This document shows, one piece after another, positions 20,481 to 32,228 of a stretch of DNA of 64,000 nucleotides. Position 1 is the first letter of the stretch. Each line of letters starts with the position of its first letter. The notes under the pieces were generated by a model. The model had not been told where the DNA came from and did not search any database. It saw only the letters and a list, made by a program, of their open reading frames with translations. The position numbers and the translations under genes were made by a program. The DNA comes from an uncultured Burkholderiales bacterium (GTDB lineage Bacteria; Pseudomonadota; Gammaproteobacteria; Burkholderiales; Burkholderiaceae_C), in assembly GCA_903830725.1 (NCBI GenBank), contig CAIKVH010000052.1, forward strand, positions 1 through 64,000, given 5' to 3'.

Positions 20481-20710
20481 AATTTTTAATTAAAAATTTT
20501 AACAATTACCAAAAACCAATCTTAACTTGGTCCACGACAAGTTTCAAATAAGAAGAACGCACAGTAACTCTCATTTATTATTAACGAACTGATAATGAGG
20601 ATTTTAAAGTTTAGTGAGTAACCAATTCATTGTTTTTGATGCAGATCAAAACTGTACTGAATTTTGATCGTCTAATCCTAAACCACATACCGGCTTAAGC
20701 AGGCAATCAA

Positions 20711-23700
20711 TCAAGAATGATGAATTTGAGTCCATACTTTCTCTAAACGCTTGACACTCACGGGCTGTGGCGTTTTGAGCTCCTGGGCAAACAAACTTAC
20801 CCGCAACTCCTCGAGTAACCACCTGAACTCTGCAAGTCGAGTATCAGGTACGCCTTTTCTGGACATCCATTCGCGCCAGAAATTTTGCTCAATGGCACTC
20901 ATTTGTCTCATTCGGTCCAAATCTCGGGTCGGATCAGAACGCCATTTATCAAGCCTTAGAAATACAGCTTTTAAATATCTAGGCACTTGCTGCAATTGCG
21001 CATAAGGAGTCTCAAGTAAAAAGTTTTTATGTAAAAGACGTTGCAACTGAATTGCTATATCACTTTGCGTTGCAGAACTTGCTTGGGTGTCTTTTAGCTT
21101 ACGCGCAGCTAGCGAGAACTCAGTTAAGAGGGTTTGAACCAAACGAACAATTTCATTTGAGATGAGGGTCAACCTAGTGCGCCCCTGGGCAAGGCGTTCA
21201 TTAAAAGCTTGCTCATTCAACGGCCAGGGCTCCATCATGAAAGTACGCTCTAAAGCCAGGTCAATAATTTGAGGTCTTAAGACATCAATTGAAATCGCGC
21301 TAGTGCTGGCCGCTGAATTAGCACCTGTGACCGCAGTCCCTTTTGTTGAATCTATCTTTGCAGCAGTCTCTAAATTTTTTAATGCTTGCGTAAAGTTCAT
21401 CACTATGGATGAAGATAACTCTGTAGTGTTTTTCTCTAGATACTTGATTGAATCTTTAATTTGTAATGCAAAAAGGCGTCTCAGCCCAATTCGGTGCTTT
21501 TGCTGTGCAACATTGGGCTCATCAAACACCTCCACCCTGACGCTTGTTCCCTCATCAATCAATGCGGGAAAACCAATTAAACTTTGCTGCCCCCGTCGGA
21601 TCTCAAGTAGTTCTGGCAACTCGCCAAAACTCCACTGCGTATACGACTGATCAAAGGAGATCGGGTTAGGGGCGTTAGGAGTAAATTTCTCGTCCTTAGC
21701 CCCTTCTAGATTTACGTTCTTAGGGTTGGCTGTTTTATTGAGCGATTGACCAAGCTCAGCGCCTTGGTTAGCCTCATCATCTTGCACTGCGCCCTTTAGC
21801 TTTAAAGTTGCGAGGGCTTGAAATGCGCCCCTAGCCTGCGCCCCCAACTCAGCTTTTAAAGCACCTAGATTTCTGCCCATTCCCAATTGACGCCCTCCCT
21901 CCCCCTCCACTTTAAAGTTCATAAAATGGTGTGGCGATAAAGTCTCTAACTTAAAGTCGCCTCTTTTAATATCGACCTGCGTTTGTGCGACAACACACTT
22001 CATCAACACGTCAATTAAGGACCCACGACTAAAAATTTCTTGGGCACTCAACTCTTGGGCAAATCGGTGTGCGCTCTCTGGCAGGGGTACCAAACGGGCT
22101 CTTGGCTTTTGGTGCAAACTCTTTAGCAATGCAAGGATCTTCTCCTTAAGCATACCTGGCACCAACCACTCCACTCTTTCCTCACTAACTTGGTTAAGTA
22201 CAAAAAGAGGAATGCTCACAGTAACCCCGTCTCTGGGAGATCCAGGCTCGTGTAGATAAACAGCGGTGCAATCCACTCCTCCTAGTTTTATTGTTTTAGG
22301 GAAAGACTCAGTAGTGATCCCCTGGGCCTCGTGGCGCATGAGCTCGTCCCTAGAGAGCATAAGCGGGGGTTGGCCACTGATTTTCGTTTGTTCCTTGTAC
22401 CACCGCTCAAGGGTTACGCCGTTAAAAATATCAGCGGGTATTTTTTGATCGTAAAAAGCAAATATAAGCGCTTCATCTACCAACACATCTTGGCGTCTAG
22501 ATTTATGCTCCAACTCCTCAACGATGCGAATCATCTTTTGATTCGCGCCCACGAACGGCAAACCTCCCAACCACTGCCCGTCAACCAAGCCCTGACGAAT
22601 AAAGATCTCGCGCGCGCCTTGAATATCAACTCTTGCGTAGGGCACTCTTCGCCCGCTATAAATCAGTAGCCCATAAAGCGTAGCTCGTTCATATGCGATG
22701 ACCTCGGCCTTACGCGGGTCAAACTTAGGATCTAAGAGTTGGCGCTTTAACAGATGCGCACCAAGATCTTCAAGCCACAAGGGATCAATCGTCGCCATAC
22801 CGCGTCCAAACAGGCGGGTCGTCTCTACGAGTTCAGCACACACCACCCAGCGTGGAGATTTTTTAGATAGGTGAACGCCAGGATGTCTGTAAAACTTGAT
22901 GCCCCTTGCGCCTAAATAAAAATCATGCTCGTCACTCTTAAACCCAATATTACCCATCAGCCCGCTTAGTAGGGACTGATGCAACTGCTCATAACTGGGA
23001 ACCTCGGTGTTGAGTCTCCATTTTTGCTCCTTCACTAAAAGTAAAAGTTGGGTATATACATCTCGCCACTCTCTGAGTCGTCGAATACTTAAAAAGTTTT
23101 GCTTTAGTAACTGCTCATACTGACGGTTGGTGAGTTTATGCGTGCTTTGTCCATTGGCCTGTTTCTCCGTCCCGCGCTGTTCATTGACCCATTTCCAAAT
23201 TTTTAGATATCCTGTAAATTCACTTTTTTCATCTTTGAATTTTGCATGTGCAGAGTCTGCCGCTCCTTGTTGATCAAGGGGGCGGTCTCGCACGTCTTGA
23301 ACGCTGAGTGCTGAGGCAACGACCAAAACCTCCGCCAAGGCTTGCTTGGAGCGGGCCTCCAAAATCATTCTTCCTATGCGCGGATCGAGGGGAAGTTTTG
23401 CGAGTTCTTCACCTATTGGCGTTAATTCCAACTGTTCATCAACTGCGCCTAACTCACCCAGCAGTTGATAGCCGTCGGAGATCGCTTTTGGCTTGGGCGC
23501 TTCCAAAAAAGGGAACTCCTCGACCTGTCCGAATTTAAGCGACTTCATTCTGAGAATGACACTTGCAAGAGAGCTTCTAAGAATTTCGGGATCCGTAAAC
23601 TTAGCTCTTGCGTTGAACTCCTCTAGTCCGTATAAACGAATACATATACCCTGGGCGACGCGTCCACACCTTCCCGCGCGTTGATTTGCTGCGGCTTGAG

Positions 23701-24940
23701 AAATAGGTTCAACCAAGAGTTGCTCTACTTTGCTACGGTAACTGTAACGCTTAATACGCGCTGTCCCCAGATCAATCACATACCGAATTCCGGGTACTGT
23801 CAACGATGTTTCGGCCACATTTGTGGCTAACACAACCCTGGGAGCTCCGCCGGTTTGGAAGACTCGTTCTTGTTCTTGTTGGGTTAACCTAGCAAACAAG
23901 GGTACGACTTCGCATTGACGAGTCCATGCGCGTTTAGCTAAATGTGCATTTAGATAACCCCAGGCATCCCGGATTTCGCGCTCCCCTGGTAAGAACACCA
24001 AAATATCTCCCTTTGAGGGTAGTGCCTCAGATGCAACTTGAGTGATAACTTGACTAGCAACTTCAGGGCCCTGGTGTGTACTTACCTGGGACTCTAGTGT
24101 TTGCTCTTTTAACTCTGTGGATTCAGACCCTCCAGACCCAGTACCCCCATCCTGCGCAATTGATAAGGCTTGGCTGGGCGTATTGGTTTTTTGCCTGACC
24201 ACCCATAGCTCATCAACTGCATCAGCAAGTGCCTCCATCCATCCGTAGTCGCGCTCCTCCTCAAAGGGTCGGTAACGCATCTCAACGGGAAACGTCCTGC
24301 CCGAGACCATTAGCACTGGAGCCGGGCCAGTTGAGGATGCAAAGTGCTGAGCAAAACGGTTTGCATCAATCGTTGCCGAGGTCACAATGACCTTTAGATC
24401 CGGACGCTTGGGAAGAATTTGCTTAAGGTGCCCGAGTAAGAAATCAATATTTAAACTTCTCTCATGAGCCTCATCAATAATGATCGTGTCGTAGGCCCTT
24501 AGGAGCGGATCGTTTTGCGATTCAGCTAGCAAAATTCCATCCGTCATCAACTTCACGCGGGTGGAGGGAGTTAGTTTGTCCTGGAACCTGACCTTGTAAC
24601 CCACCAAATCCCCAAGTGCGGTTTTAAGCTCATCTGCGATGCGCTTGGCAACTGAGGTCGCGGCAATTCGCCTAGGTTGAGTGTGTCCAATTAAAAAATG
24701 GCTTGGCTGCCCGGCTTTGCTTTGTCGACTAATTCTTGGGGCAGCTCTACCCAGTGCTAAGGCCATCTTTGGGAGCTGCGTGGTCTTGCCCGAGCCCGTC
24801 TCCCCGCAGACAATCACGACCTGATTGCGATCAATAGCCTGCATAATTTCCCCTCTGCGCAACGAGACGGGCAAAGATTCAGGAAATTCGATAGACAAAG
24901 ATGTTGAGACTTGCAAGTTTGGGCCAAAGATGGGTGACAA
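20711..24940 (-). CDS. hrpA: ATP-dependent RNA helicase HrpA
   Basis: 1409 aa; GETGSGKTTQ, DEAH, 'NQRAGRCGRVAQG' and the long HrpA C-terminal region. Confidence 0.95.
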   Translation of the reverse strand: MSPIFGPNLQVSTSLSIEFPESLPVSLRRGEIMQAIDRNQVVIVCGETGSGKTTQLPKMALALGRAAPRISRQSKAGQPSHFLIGHTQPRRIAATSVAKRIADELKTALGDLVGYKVRFQDKLTPSTRVKLMTDGILLAESQNDPLLRAYDTIIIDEAHERSLNIDFLLGHLKQILPKRPDLKVIVTSATIDANRFAQHFASSTGPAPVLMVSGRTFPVEMRYRPFEEERDYGWMEALADAVDELWVVRQKTNTPSQALSIAQDGGTGSGGSESTELKEQTLESQVSTHQGPEVASQVITQVASEALPSKGDILVFLPGEREIRDAWGYLNAHLAKRAWTRQCEVVPLFARLTQQEQERVFQTGGAPRVVLATNVAETSLTVPGIRYVIDLGTARIKRYSYRSKVEQLLVEPISQAAANQRAGRCGRVAQGICIRLYGLEEFNARAKFTDPEILRSSLASVILRMKSLKFGQVEEFPFLEAPKPKAISDGYQLLGELGAVDEQLELTPIGEELAKLPLDPRIGRMILEARSKQALAEVLVVASALSVQDVRDRPLDQQGAADSAHAKFKDEKSEFTGYLKIWKWVNEQRGTEKQANGQSTHKLTNRQYEQLLKQNFLSIRRLREWRDVYTQLLLLVKEQKWRLNTEVPSYEQLHQSLLSGLMGNIGFKSDEHDFYLGARGIKFYRHPGVHLSKKSPRWVVCAELVETTRLFGRGMATIDPLWLEDLGAHLLKRQLLDPKFDPRKAEVIAYERATLYGLLIYSGRRVPYARVDIQGAREIFIRQGLVDGQWLGGLPFVGANQKMIRIVEELEHKSRRQDVLVDEALIFAFYDQKIPADIFNGVTLERWYKEQTKISGQPPLMLSRDELMRHEAQGITTESFPKTIKLGGVDCTAVYLHEPGSPRDGVTVSIPLFVLNQVSEERVEWLVPGMLKEKILALLKSLHQKPRARLVPLPESAHRFAQELSAQEIFSRGSLIDVLMKCVVAQTQVDIKRGDFKLETLSPHHFMNFKVEGEGGRQLGMGRNLGALKAELGAQARGAFQALATLKLKGAVQDDEANQGAELGQSLNKTANPKNVNLEGAKDEKFTPNAPNPISFDQSYTQWSFGELPELLEIRRGQQSLIGFPALIDEGTSVRVEVFDEPNVAQQKHRIGLRRLFALQIKDSIKYLEKNTTELSSSIVMNFTQALKNLETAAKIDSTKGTAVTGANSAASTSAISIDVLRPQIIDLALERTFMMEPWPLNEQAFNERLAQGRTRLTLISNEIVRLVQTLLTEFSLAARKLKDTQASSATQSDIAIQLQRLLHKNFLLETPYAQLQQVPRYLKAVFLRLDKWRSDPTRDLDRMRQMSAIEQNFWREWMSRKGVPDTRLAEFRWLLEELRVSLFAQELKTPQPVSVKRLEKVWTQIHHS

Positions 24941-25034
24941 TTCGCAAAGATTCTGCGAATTTCTAAACCCTCCATTATCTCAGCGTTCCTCCACCCTGGG
25001 GCCACTTCTCTAACTACTTCGCAACAGATTGACA

Positions 25035-26384
25035 ATGTCAACCGTATTTAACTTTACCTTTGTTCCTTGGTTTCGCGCAGTTGCCCCCTACATCCACATG
25101 CACAGGGGCAAAACCTTTGTGGTCGCTGTGTCTGGGGAAGCTATAGCAGCGGGCAAATTGCCCAACCTCGTGCAAGATTTAGCACTCATACACAGCATGG
25201 GTGTGAATTTGGTTTTGGTCCACGGCTTTAGACCCCAGGTGAATGAGCAACTTATCGCCAAAGGACACATCCCTAAGTATTCTCACGGTATGCGGGTGAC
25301 AGATGAGGTTGCCCTTGACTGCGCACAAGAGGCCGCTGGGCAACTGCGCTATGAAATCGAAGCAGCTTTTAGTCAGGGCTTGCCTAACACACCGATGGCC
25401 GGAGCTACCATGAGAGTGATCTCAGGAAATTTCCTCACGGCAAGGCCTGTTGGCATTTTGGACGGCGTTGACTTCATGAACTCCGGCCTGGTCCGCAAGG
25501 TTGATGTAAAGGGGATCACCCAAACCTTAGCTGCAGGCTCACTCGTTTTGATGTCTCCTTTTGGATTCTCCCCAACCGGTGAGGCCTTTAATTTATCAAT
25601 GGAAGAGGTGGCGACATCTGTTTCGATTGCTTTGCAAGCGGATAAACTGATTTTTGTGACCGAGGTACCAGGTATTCGTATCAATCCATTTGAGTCCGAG
25701 TCTGAAGACAATCCAATTGATACTGAGTTACCCCTTGACGCTGCAGAGAAGCTTCTCAGCCAACTGCCGCCTGCAACGCAACCCTTAGATATTGGTTTCT
25801 ATCTCCAACACTGTGTTAAAGCGTGTAAGTCTGGTGTTGAGCGTAGCCATATTCTGCCGTTTGCTGTCGACGGAGCGTTGCTCCTTGAAGTTTATATGCA
25901 TGACGGCATTGGGACCATGGTGGTTGATGAAAAGTTAGAGAGTCTTCGCGAGGCAACTCATGAAGATGTTGGAGGGGTGCTCCAACTCATAGAACCCTTT
26001 GAGAGAGACGGCACACTCGTTAAGCGTGGCAGGAGTGAGATTGAGCGCGATATTGAGCAGTACACCGTTATAGAACACGACGGAGTGATCTTTGGTTGTG
26101 CTGCGCTTTATCCCTACTCGGAACACAAAACAGCTGAGATGGCAGCGCTCACAGTATCGCCACAATCGCAGTCCCAAGGGGACGGGGAGAAACTTTTAAA
26201 GCGCATTGAATCCCGAGCTAAAGCAATGGGGTTGGAGAGTATCTTTGTATTGACTACGAGAACTCAACACTGGTTTGTCAAACGCGGATTTGTAGTTGTT
26301 GATACAGAGTGGCTTCCGCCGGCGCGAAATAAAAAATACAACTGGGACAGAAAGAGCATTGTGCTTGTAAAAAAATTAGCGTAG
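25035..26384 (+). CDS. argA: Amino-acid N-acetyltransferase (N-acetylglutamate synthase)
   Basis: N-terminal amino-acid-kinase-like domain plus C-terminal GNAT domain; divergent from hrpA; ATG at 25035 (ORF track start 25029 is TTG). Confidence 0.93.
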   Translation: MSTVFNFTFVPWFRAVAPYIHMHRGKTFVVAVSGEAIAAGKLPNLVQDLALIHSMGVNLVLVHGFRPQVNEQLIAKGHIPKYSHGMRVTDEVALDCAQEAAGQLRYEIEAAFSQGLPNTPMAGATMRVISGNFLTARPVGILDGVDFMNSGLVRKVDVKGITQTLAAGSLVLMSPFGFSPTGEAFNLSMEEVATSVSIALQADKLIFVTEVPGIRINPFESESEDNPIDTELPLDAAEKLLSQLPPATQPLDIGFYLQHCVKACKSGVERSHILPFAVDGALLLEVYMHDGIGTMVVDEKLESLREATHEDVGGVLQLIEPFERDGTLVKRGRSEIERDIEQYTVIEHDGVIFGCAALYPYSEHKTAEMAALTVSPQSQSQGDGEKLLKRIESRAKAMGLESIFVLTTRTQHWFVKRGFVVVDTEWLPPARNKKYNWDRKSIVLVKKLA

Positions 26385-26390
26385 CCGGAA

Positions 26391-26906
26391 TTAAGTTTTC
26401 TCCGTGCCCGCTTTGTATGCTTTGATCTGCACCAATACAACGTATGTCAGTATGCTCAGAAAGCATAGGTAAGACCAATTGGCGATGGATCCCCCCAGCA
26501 AAGTCCAATCGACTACGGAGCAATCGCCACTGCCTTTGAAAATCATAGGTATTGCACGTTTTAGGGGAAAGTTCTCTATCATCCCGTATAAATCTCTACC
26601 GCAACTCATGGTTTCCGGTGGAAACCATTGGAGCCAGCTTTGTCTTGCAGCAACGAATGCCCCGAAAATGGCAAGGAGTTGGGCTACAAGGGACAGTCCT
26701 ACAAAGGTTTTAGTGCGGTTAACAGCCCAACACAAAATGGCACAAAAGGTGATCAGGATGAACGCATATCGCTGAACGATACACATCGGACAGGGTTCTA
26801 AACCGAGCACTTCTTGTAGGTAAATTCCAAATGCCAAGAGCGCAGTGCATGTCAGCGCAATCAATGCGCTCGCAAAACGGGGTTTCAAAAACAAATCTAC
26901 TGACAT
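26391..26906 (-). CDS. dsbB: Disulfide bond formation protein B
   Basis: 'LGLEPCPMCIVQRYAF' CxxC and multi-TM; ATG at 26906 preferred. Confidence 0.92.
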   Translation of the reverse strand: MSVDLFLKPRFASALIALTCTALLAFGIYLQEVLGLEPCPMCIVQRYAFILITFCAILCWAVNRTKTFVGLSLVAQLLAIFGAFVAARQSWLQWFPPETMSCGRDLYGMIENFPLKRAIPMIFKGSGDCSVVDWTLLGGSIANWSYLCFLSILTYVVLVQIKAYKAGTEKT

Positions 26907-27019
26907 AAGTCGACCTATTGTGAATATGAACGCCAAAACGCTATTATCATCCCTTATCATAGGAAAACTTGTATTTTAGAATTCACTGATTTGATTTTTA
27001 GCATAAGGATTACGCATTT

Positions 27020-27295
27020 ATGGCACGCATGATTAATTGCATCAAACTAGGACGCGAAGCAGAGGGACTTGATTTACCCCCGTATCCAGGCGAGCTTGGT
27101 AAAAAGATTTGGGCAAGCGTTAGCAAAGAAGCATGGGCAGAATGGTTAAAACAGCAAACGATGCTCGTTAATGAGAACCGTCTAAATTTAGCGGACCTGC
27201 GCTCCAGACAATATTTAGCTAGACAAATGGAGAAGCACTTCTTTGGCGAGGGTGCGGATACAGCACAAGGATATGTCCCTCCCCCAAGCTCCTAA
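27020..27295 (+). CDS. yggX: YggX-type Fe(2+)-trafficking / oxidative damage protection protein
   Basis: '[31 protein letters not shown]...EKHFFGE'. Confidence 0.95.
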   Translation: MARMINCIKLGREAEGLDLPPYPGELGKKIWASVSKEAWAEWLKQQTMLVNENRLNLADLRSRQYLARQMEKHFFGEGADTAQGYVPPPSS

Positions 27296-29522
27296 GCAAA
27301 CCGATGAAAGTCCCGTCCGGTGGATGCTTGACGGCACACCTGTAAGTCGTTATTTTAAAGACACTTACCGTAGTGTGCTGGCAGGTTCTGAGCCTATTGA
27401 GAAGATTGATAATATTGAGAAGACTGGACATAGGGAACAATCCAACCCGTGCAAAGATTTAGGATTGGAACAGTCTAAACAAGTTTTTTTAAATGGTTCA
27501 GGCTTGTTGGGCGACGCTCCCCTTTGGAGAGACAAAGATCATTGGAGCATTTTAGAAACCGGGTTTGGACTGGGTTTAAACTTTCTCAGCACCTGGGCAC
27601 ATTGGCTTAGTTTGCCTAAACACCTTAAACCGAATCGATTAACTTTTGTCTCAGTTGAGCAGTACCCCGTTTTAAGCGAAGACTTACTGCGTAGCACTCA
27701 CCCCTTTCCTGAGCTTGCGCCATTGGTTGATCAACTCCGTGCCCAGTGGTTTGGCTTAGTACCCGGATTTCATAAACTACATTTTGAGCGCGGTGCGGTG
27801 ACGCTTTTATTATGTGTGGATGAAGTGCAAAGCGCATTGAAAGAACTTCAGATGCGCGCCGATACTATATTTTTAGATGGATTCAACCCTAAAGCCAATC
27901 CCCAAATGTGGTCCCACAATGTGCTTGGACGCATTGCCCAACTGGCTCGCCCTGGTACTCAGCTTGCAACTTGGTGTGTTTCTGCGCCCGTACTGAAGAG
28001 CCTTCAGATTCACGGATTTGAGTGCCAGAAAAAGAACGGCCTGCCCCCTAAAAGACACCGCTTAGAGGCGGTATATACCAAGATAAAGACTGTACCAAAT
28101 CGCACTCAATTACCCTCATTTGCTAGCACCTTGAATGCTCCTAGACTGGGCAAGTGCGCGGTGATTGGGGCAGGAATTGCAGGTGCTAGCGTTGCTTTTT
28201 CCATGGCAAAAAGGGGCTGGAGTGTTAGTGTATTTGATGCCGCACCAAGCCCTGCACAAGGTGCGTCTGGGGTTCCGATTGGGATTTTCAGCACCCAGGT
28301 AAGTGCTGACGATAACGCTGGGGCACAGCTGAGTCGGGCAGGTGTTAGGTATACGGAGCAACTCTTACTACAGACCATGCCCGAGAGAGTCGGGGAATGT
28401 TGGGGCATGAGCGGAGTCCTGGAGATCAGACACTCACAGACTAAAAATGCAGGCAATGGATATGTAGAAAAGGGACATTTAGAGAAGGATAATCTGGAGA
28501 GTCCACAAAAAAAGAAAAAACGCACAGCAGACCCCAGTGCCTTCAAACTCTTACAAACTTCTCAGGGACAAGATTGGTGCGAACTGCGCGCCCCTGATAC
28601 CCAACACAACCTAGCCTCTTCTGAAATTCCTAATATCTGGCACAAACGCGGTGGGTGGGTAGATCCAACATCTTTGATTAATGCTTTGCTAAACAACCCA
28701 GGGATCACATTTTGTGGGAACACCAAAGTTACAAAGATCATTCAAAATAAAAACTCAATTACAACTCAAAACTCTTGGAGCCTTGAATTCGAGAATCTAC
28801 TCAACGAGTGCAAGCTACAAAATTCCCACCCGCATCAGCACTGGGACCAAGTCGTTGTGACCAACGCGCTAGGGGCCTGTGAGCTTCTTGGACCTTTGAT
28901 AAACGACGAAACCAACCCGGTTGATGTAAGGGGCAAGGGTTTAGAAGGTTTACTTCAAAGCACATACGGGCAACTTACCTTAGGCGCAGTGCCAACAAAA
29001 GTTTGTAATAACCTACATCACTTCCCAGTCAACGGTGAGGGAAGTTTTGTCATTCGCTCGGAAAAACAAACTGGATTAACCAAATGGTATGCAGGTTCCA
29101 GTTTTGAGAGAGTTTCGTCACAAACTCCTCACAGCACAGAATCTGTATTCAGTCGGGCTTTAACCTTAAAGCGTCACGCGGGTAATCTAGAAAAACTTAA
29201 AACCCTATACCCCGCTGCTTTTGAGGCATTGAGCACTTATTTGAAGCTCTCAAAGGGTGTGGCTAGCGTGAGCGCCTTACAAGCATGGAGTCAGTGGAGG
29301 TGTAACACCCTTAACCGCTTGCCTTGGGCACAAAACTTTAACGATTTAAACATGCCCCCCGAATACTCCAGCCTGGCGGGGCTTAGTGTATTGACAGGGC
29401 TAGGATCAAAAGGCCTTACCCTTGCCCCCCTGTGTGCAGAGTTGTTAGCCTGTTCCATTCACTTAGAGCCCTCACCCATTGAGGGGCATTTACAAAAGAA
29501 TCTATCAAAAATTAACTATTAA
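27273..29522 (+). CDS. mnmC: Bifunctional tRNA mnm5s2U34 methyltransferase / FAD-dependent oxidoreductase
   Basis: '[18 protein letters not shown]' methyltransferase region and '[28 protein letters not shown]' FAD domain; ATG at 27273 overlaps the yggX end. Confidence 0.92.
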   Translation: MSLPQAPKQTDESPVRWMLDGTPVSRYFKDTYRSVLAGSEPIEKIDNIEKTGHREQSNPCKDLGLEQSKQVFLNGSGLLGDAPLWRDKDHWSILETGFGLGLNFLSTWAHWLSLPKHLKPNRLTFVSVEQYPVLSEDLLRSTHPFPELAPLVDQLRAQWFGLVPGFHKLHFERGAVTLLLCVDEVQSALKELQMRADTIFLDGFNPKANPQMWSHNVLGRIAQLARPGTQLATWCVSAPVLKSLQIHGFECQKKNGLPPKRHRLEAVYTKIKTVPNRTQLPSFASTLNAPRLGKCAVIGAGIAGASVAFSMAKRGWSVSVFDAAPSPAQGASGVPIGIFSTQVSADDNAGAQLSRAGVRYTEQLLLQTMPERVGECWGMSGVLEIRHSQTKNAGNGYVEKGHLEKDNLESPQKKKKRTADPSAFKLLQTSQGQDWCELRAPDTQHNLASSEIPNIWHKRGGWVDPTSLINALLNNPGITFCGNTKVTKIIQNKNSITTQNSWSLEFENLLNECKLQNSHPHQHWDQVVVTNALGACELLGPLINDETNPVDVRGKGLEGLLQSTYGQLTLGAVPTKVCNNLHHFPVNGEGSFVIRSEKQTGLTKWYAGSSFERVSSQTPHSTESVFSRALTLKRHAGNLEKLKTLYPAAFEALSTYLKLSKGVASVSALQAWSQWRCNTLNRLPWAQNFNDLNMPPEYSSLAGLSVLTGLGSKGLTLAPLCAELLACSIHLEPSPIEGHLQKNLSKINY

Positions 29523-29610
29523 TAATTAATTTTTAATATATACCCAAAAGTCATATATCTAAAACTAATTGATATTATGATTTTATATATCAAAAGGCTA
29601 TAGTTACGGC

Positions 29611-30399
29611 ATGGAAGATATTGCATACATACTTGCGGGCTTCGCCGTAGGCTCGGTCGTCGGATTAACAGGCGTTGGGGGTGGATCCCTCATGACCCCG
29701 CTACTGATTTTTGGATTCGGGATTCAACCCGCTTTGGCGGTTGGGACGGATTTACTTTTTGCTGCTGGAACTAAATTCGGGGGCTTGATTCATTTAACCC
29801 GTCAAAGGCTTGTTCCCTGGCGCGTTGTTTTGGCTCTGTGCTCGGGAAGTATTCCTGCCTCCTTGATAACGATTGCTGTTTTGCACTCTGTTGGTACGCA
29901 AACCAAGGATGTGCAACACCTGATGAGCGTAACGCTTGGAGGTGCATTACTCTTAACTGCTGCTGCAACGCTTTACAAGGTCATAAGGGGTGCCAAACTA
30001 CCTTTGCAAAGTGCAGTAGACGACAGCAATGATCAAAAACCGAGACACGCCGCTTATCCTGTTTTATTTGGTGCTTTGATTGGCGTGTTGGTGACCCTGA
30101 CCTCCGTTGGAGCAGGTGCTATAGGGGTCACAGTTTTGCTTATTTTGTACCCTCGACTGCCACTGCAACGCATCGTGGCAAGCGATATTGCTTATGCGGT
30201 GCCCCTCACGTTAGTGGCCGGACTCGGTCACGCATCCCTTGGAACGGTGAACTGGTACATGCTTGCCCTTCTCCTTTGCGGGTCATTGCCAGGTATTTGG
30301 GCGGGCTCATTACTCGTTGCCAAAGCTCCCGATAGATTTATTCGTTTTGTGCTTTGTATTCTTCTAACCTGGGCGGGTAGCCGCTTAGTGCTCAATTAA
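29611..30399 (+). CDS. TauE/SafE family sulfite/anion exporter
   Basis: 'GSVVGLTGVGGGSLMTPLLI' motif, multi-TM, first gene of the cys cluster. Confidence 0.88.
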   Translation: MEDIAYILAGFAVGSVVGLTGVGGGSLMTPLLIFGFGIQPALAVGTDLLFAAGTKFGGLIHLTRQRLVPWRVVLALCSGSIPASLITIAVLHSVGTQTKDVQHLMSVTLGGALLLTAAATLYKVIRGAKLPLQSAVDDSNDQKPRHAAYPVLFGALIGVLVTLTSVGAGAIGVTVLLILYPRLPLQRIVASDIAYAVPLTLVAGLGHASLGTVNWYMLALLLCGSLPGIWAGSLLVAKAPDRFIRFVLCILLTWAGSRLVLN

Positions 30400-30404
30400 A
30401 AATT

Positions 30405-32198
30405 ATGTATCAGTACACTCCTTTTGACCGTGAATTTATCCGCGACCGCGCACTCCAGTTCCGAGACCAATTAACCCGCTTCGAAAGTGGTAAGTTGAGT
30501 GAGGACGAGTTCAAACCTCTGCGACTGCAAAATGGTTGGTACATCCAACGTTACGCGCCTATGCTCAGGGTTGCTGTACCCTACGGAGAACTGAGCTCTG
30601 CACAGCTGCGAGTGCTCGGTGTGATAGCGCGAGATTATGATAACCCTACACCAGAACTTTTAAGTGGTGCGCAGGCCAAACAGGACCAGATCAGTGCAAC
30701 GCCTGCGCCAAAGCTAGTTAAAGGCGTTGCTCATTTCACGACTCGCCAAAACGTTCAATACAACTGGATCCCGCTTGATAAGAGTGCAGACGTGATGGAC
30801 CTTCTTGCCAGTGTTGACATGCACGGTATTCAAACCAGCGGCAACTGTATTCGAAACATCACGAGTGATGAGCGAGCAGGAATTGCTCATGATGAAATAG
30901 CAGACCCAAGACCCTACGCGGAAATTCTTAGACAGTGGAGCACACTGCACCCCGAGTTTGCGTACCTCCCTCGAAAATTCAAAATTGCGGTGACTGGTGC
31001 AAAGGAGGACCGCGCAGCGACCGCATGGCACGATGTAGGACTGCATCTGTATAAAAACCAACAGGGTGAGCTAGGATTTAGAGTTTTAGTAGGAGGTGGC
31101 ATGGGACGCACGCCCCTCATTGCTCCCGTTTTAAGGGAATTCCTACCGGCCCATGAAATTATCAACTATATTGAAGCAGTAGTTAGGGTTTTTAACCGCT
31201 GGGGTAGGCGTGACAACATCTACAAGGCTCGCATTAAAATATTAGTAAAAGCCGAGCAAGCTCGGTTTACGAGCGAAGTGGACGCTGAGTTTGAACGCAT
31301 TCACAAAGAGGATAAAGCCCCACACACGATCACTACTCGCGAATTAGAGAGAGTGCGAGCAATGTTTGAAGTCCCACAGGCCGTTAAAAACAGCTCAAGC
31401 GCTAGAAATAAAGAGCCTTTGTCCGTAAGTCCTGAACACCAGGGTGCCTATGCAAGGTGGACGGCTCAAAACGTTGCGCCGCATCGCCTAGGCAACTACA
31501 GGATCGTCACACTCTCCTTTAAACGCCCTGGGCAAGCGCCCGGCGATGCGACTGCAAAACAGCTAGACGAGGCAGCAAAAATAAGCGATGAATTCTCATG
31601 CTCAGAGGTTCGTGTCACTCATGCCCAAAATTTAGTGCTGCCCTGGGTCCATGAAAATGATCTTTACCCACTTTGGCTCGCAGCCAAGCAGGCGGGCTTC
31701 GCACAACCCAACATTGGCTTGATTTCTGACATGATTGCTTGCCCGGGCGGGGATTACTGCGCACTCGCAAATGCAAGGTCTATCCCAGTTGCAGACTCTA
31801 TTACCCAAAGGTTCACAGATCTGGATGAAATCTTAGACATCGGCCCTGTCGACTTGCATATCAGTGGCTGTATCAACTCCTGCGGGCACCATCACAGTGG
31901 TCATATCGGCGTCTTGGGCGTTGATAAGGACGGGAAAGAGTGGTACCAAATCACCCTGGGCGGCAGCGACGGTAGTGAGCTCGGCGGATCTCCAACACCT
32001 GGGCGCGTAGTGGGTCCCTCATTCTCATCTGAGGAGGTGGTAGGAGTCATTGAGGAGGTGCTTGCTCACTACACTACGCAGCGTCAAGCTAAAGAGTCTT
32101 TCATACACACCCTCAAACGGGTTGGTTTTGACTCCTTTAAAGTTGTTGCTAACGCCGCCCGTCTCGAGCGAAAGACTGGTGAGCCCGTTAACCCGTAA
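30405..32198 (+). CDS. cysI: Nitrite/sulfite reductase haemoprotein subunit
   Basis: Sirohaem/4Fe-4S motifs 'ACPGGDYCALA' and 'ISGCINSCGHHHSGHIG'. Confidence 0.92.
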   Translation: MYQYTPFDREFIRDRALQFRDQLTRFESGKLSEDEFKPLRLQNGWYIQRYAPMLRVAVPYGELSSAQLRVLGVIARDYDNPTPELLSGAQAKQDQISATPAPKLVKGVAHFTTRQNVQYNWIPLDKSADVMDLLASVDMHGIQTSGNCIRNITSDERAGIAHDEIADPRPYAEILRQWSTLHPEFAYLPRKFKIAVTGAKEDRAATAWHDVGLHLYKNQQGELGFRVLVGGGMGRTPLIAPVLREFLPAHEIINYIEAVVRVFNRWGRRDNIYKARIKILVKAEQARFTSEVDAEFERIHKEDKAPHTITTRELERVRAMFEVPQAVKNSSSARNKEPLSVSPEHQGAYARWTAQNVAPHRLGNYRIVTLSFKRPGQAPGDATAKQLDEAAKISDEFSCSEVRVTHAQNLVLPWVHENDLYPLWLAAKQAGFAQPNIGLISDMIACPGGDYCALANARSIPVADSITQRFTDLDEILDIGPVDLHISGCINSCGHHHSGHIGVLGVDKDGKEWYQITLGGSDGSELGGSPTPGRVVGPSFSSEEVVGVIEEVLAHYTTQRQAKESFIHTLKRVGFDSFKVVANAARLERKTGEPVNP

Positions 32199-32228
32199 TA
32201 AAACCGCATCCATTTCAATTTTTAATAT

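Noticed and set aside
28106-28546. 146-aa minus-strand ORF
   Set aside because: Antisense to mnmC; no motif; typical shadow ORF.
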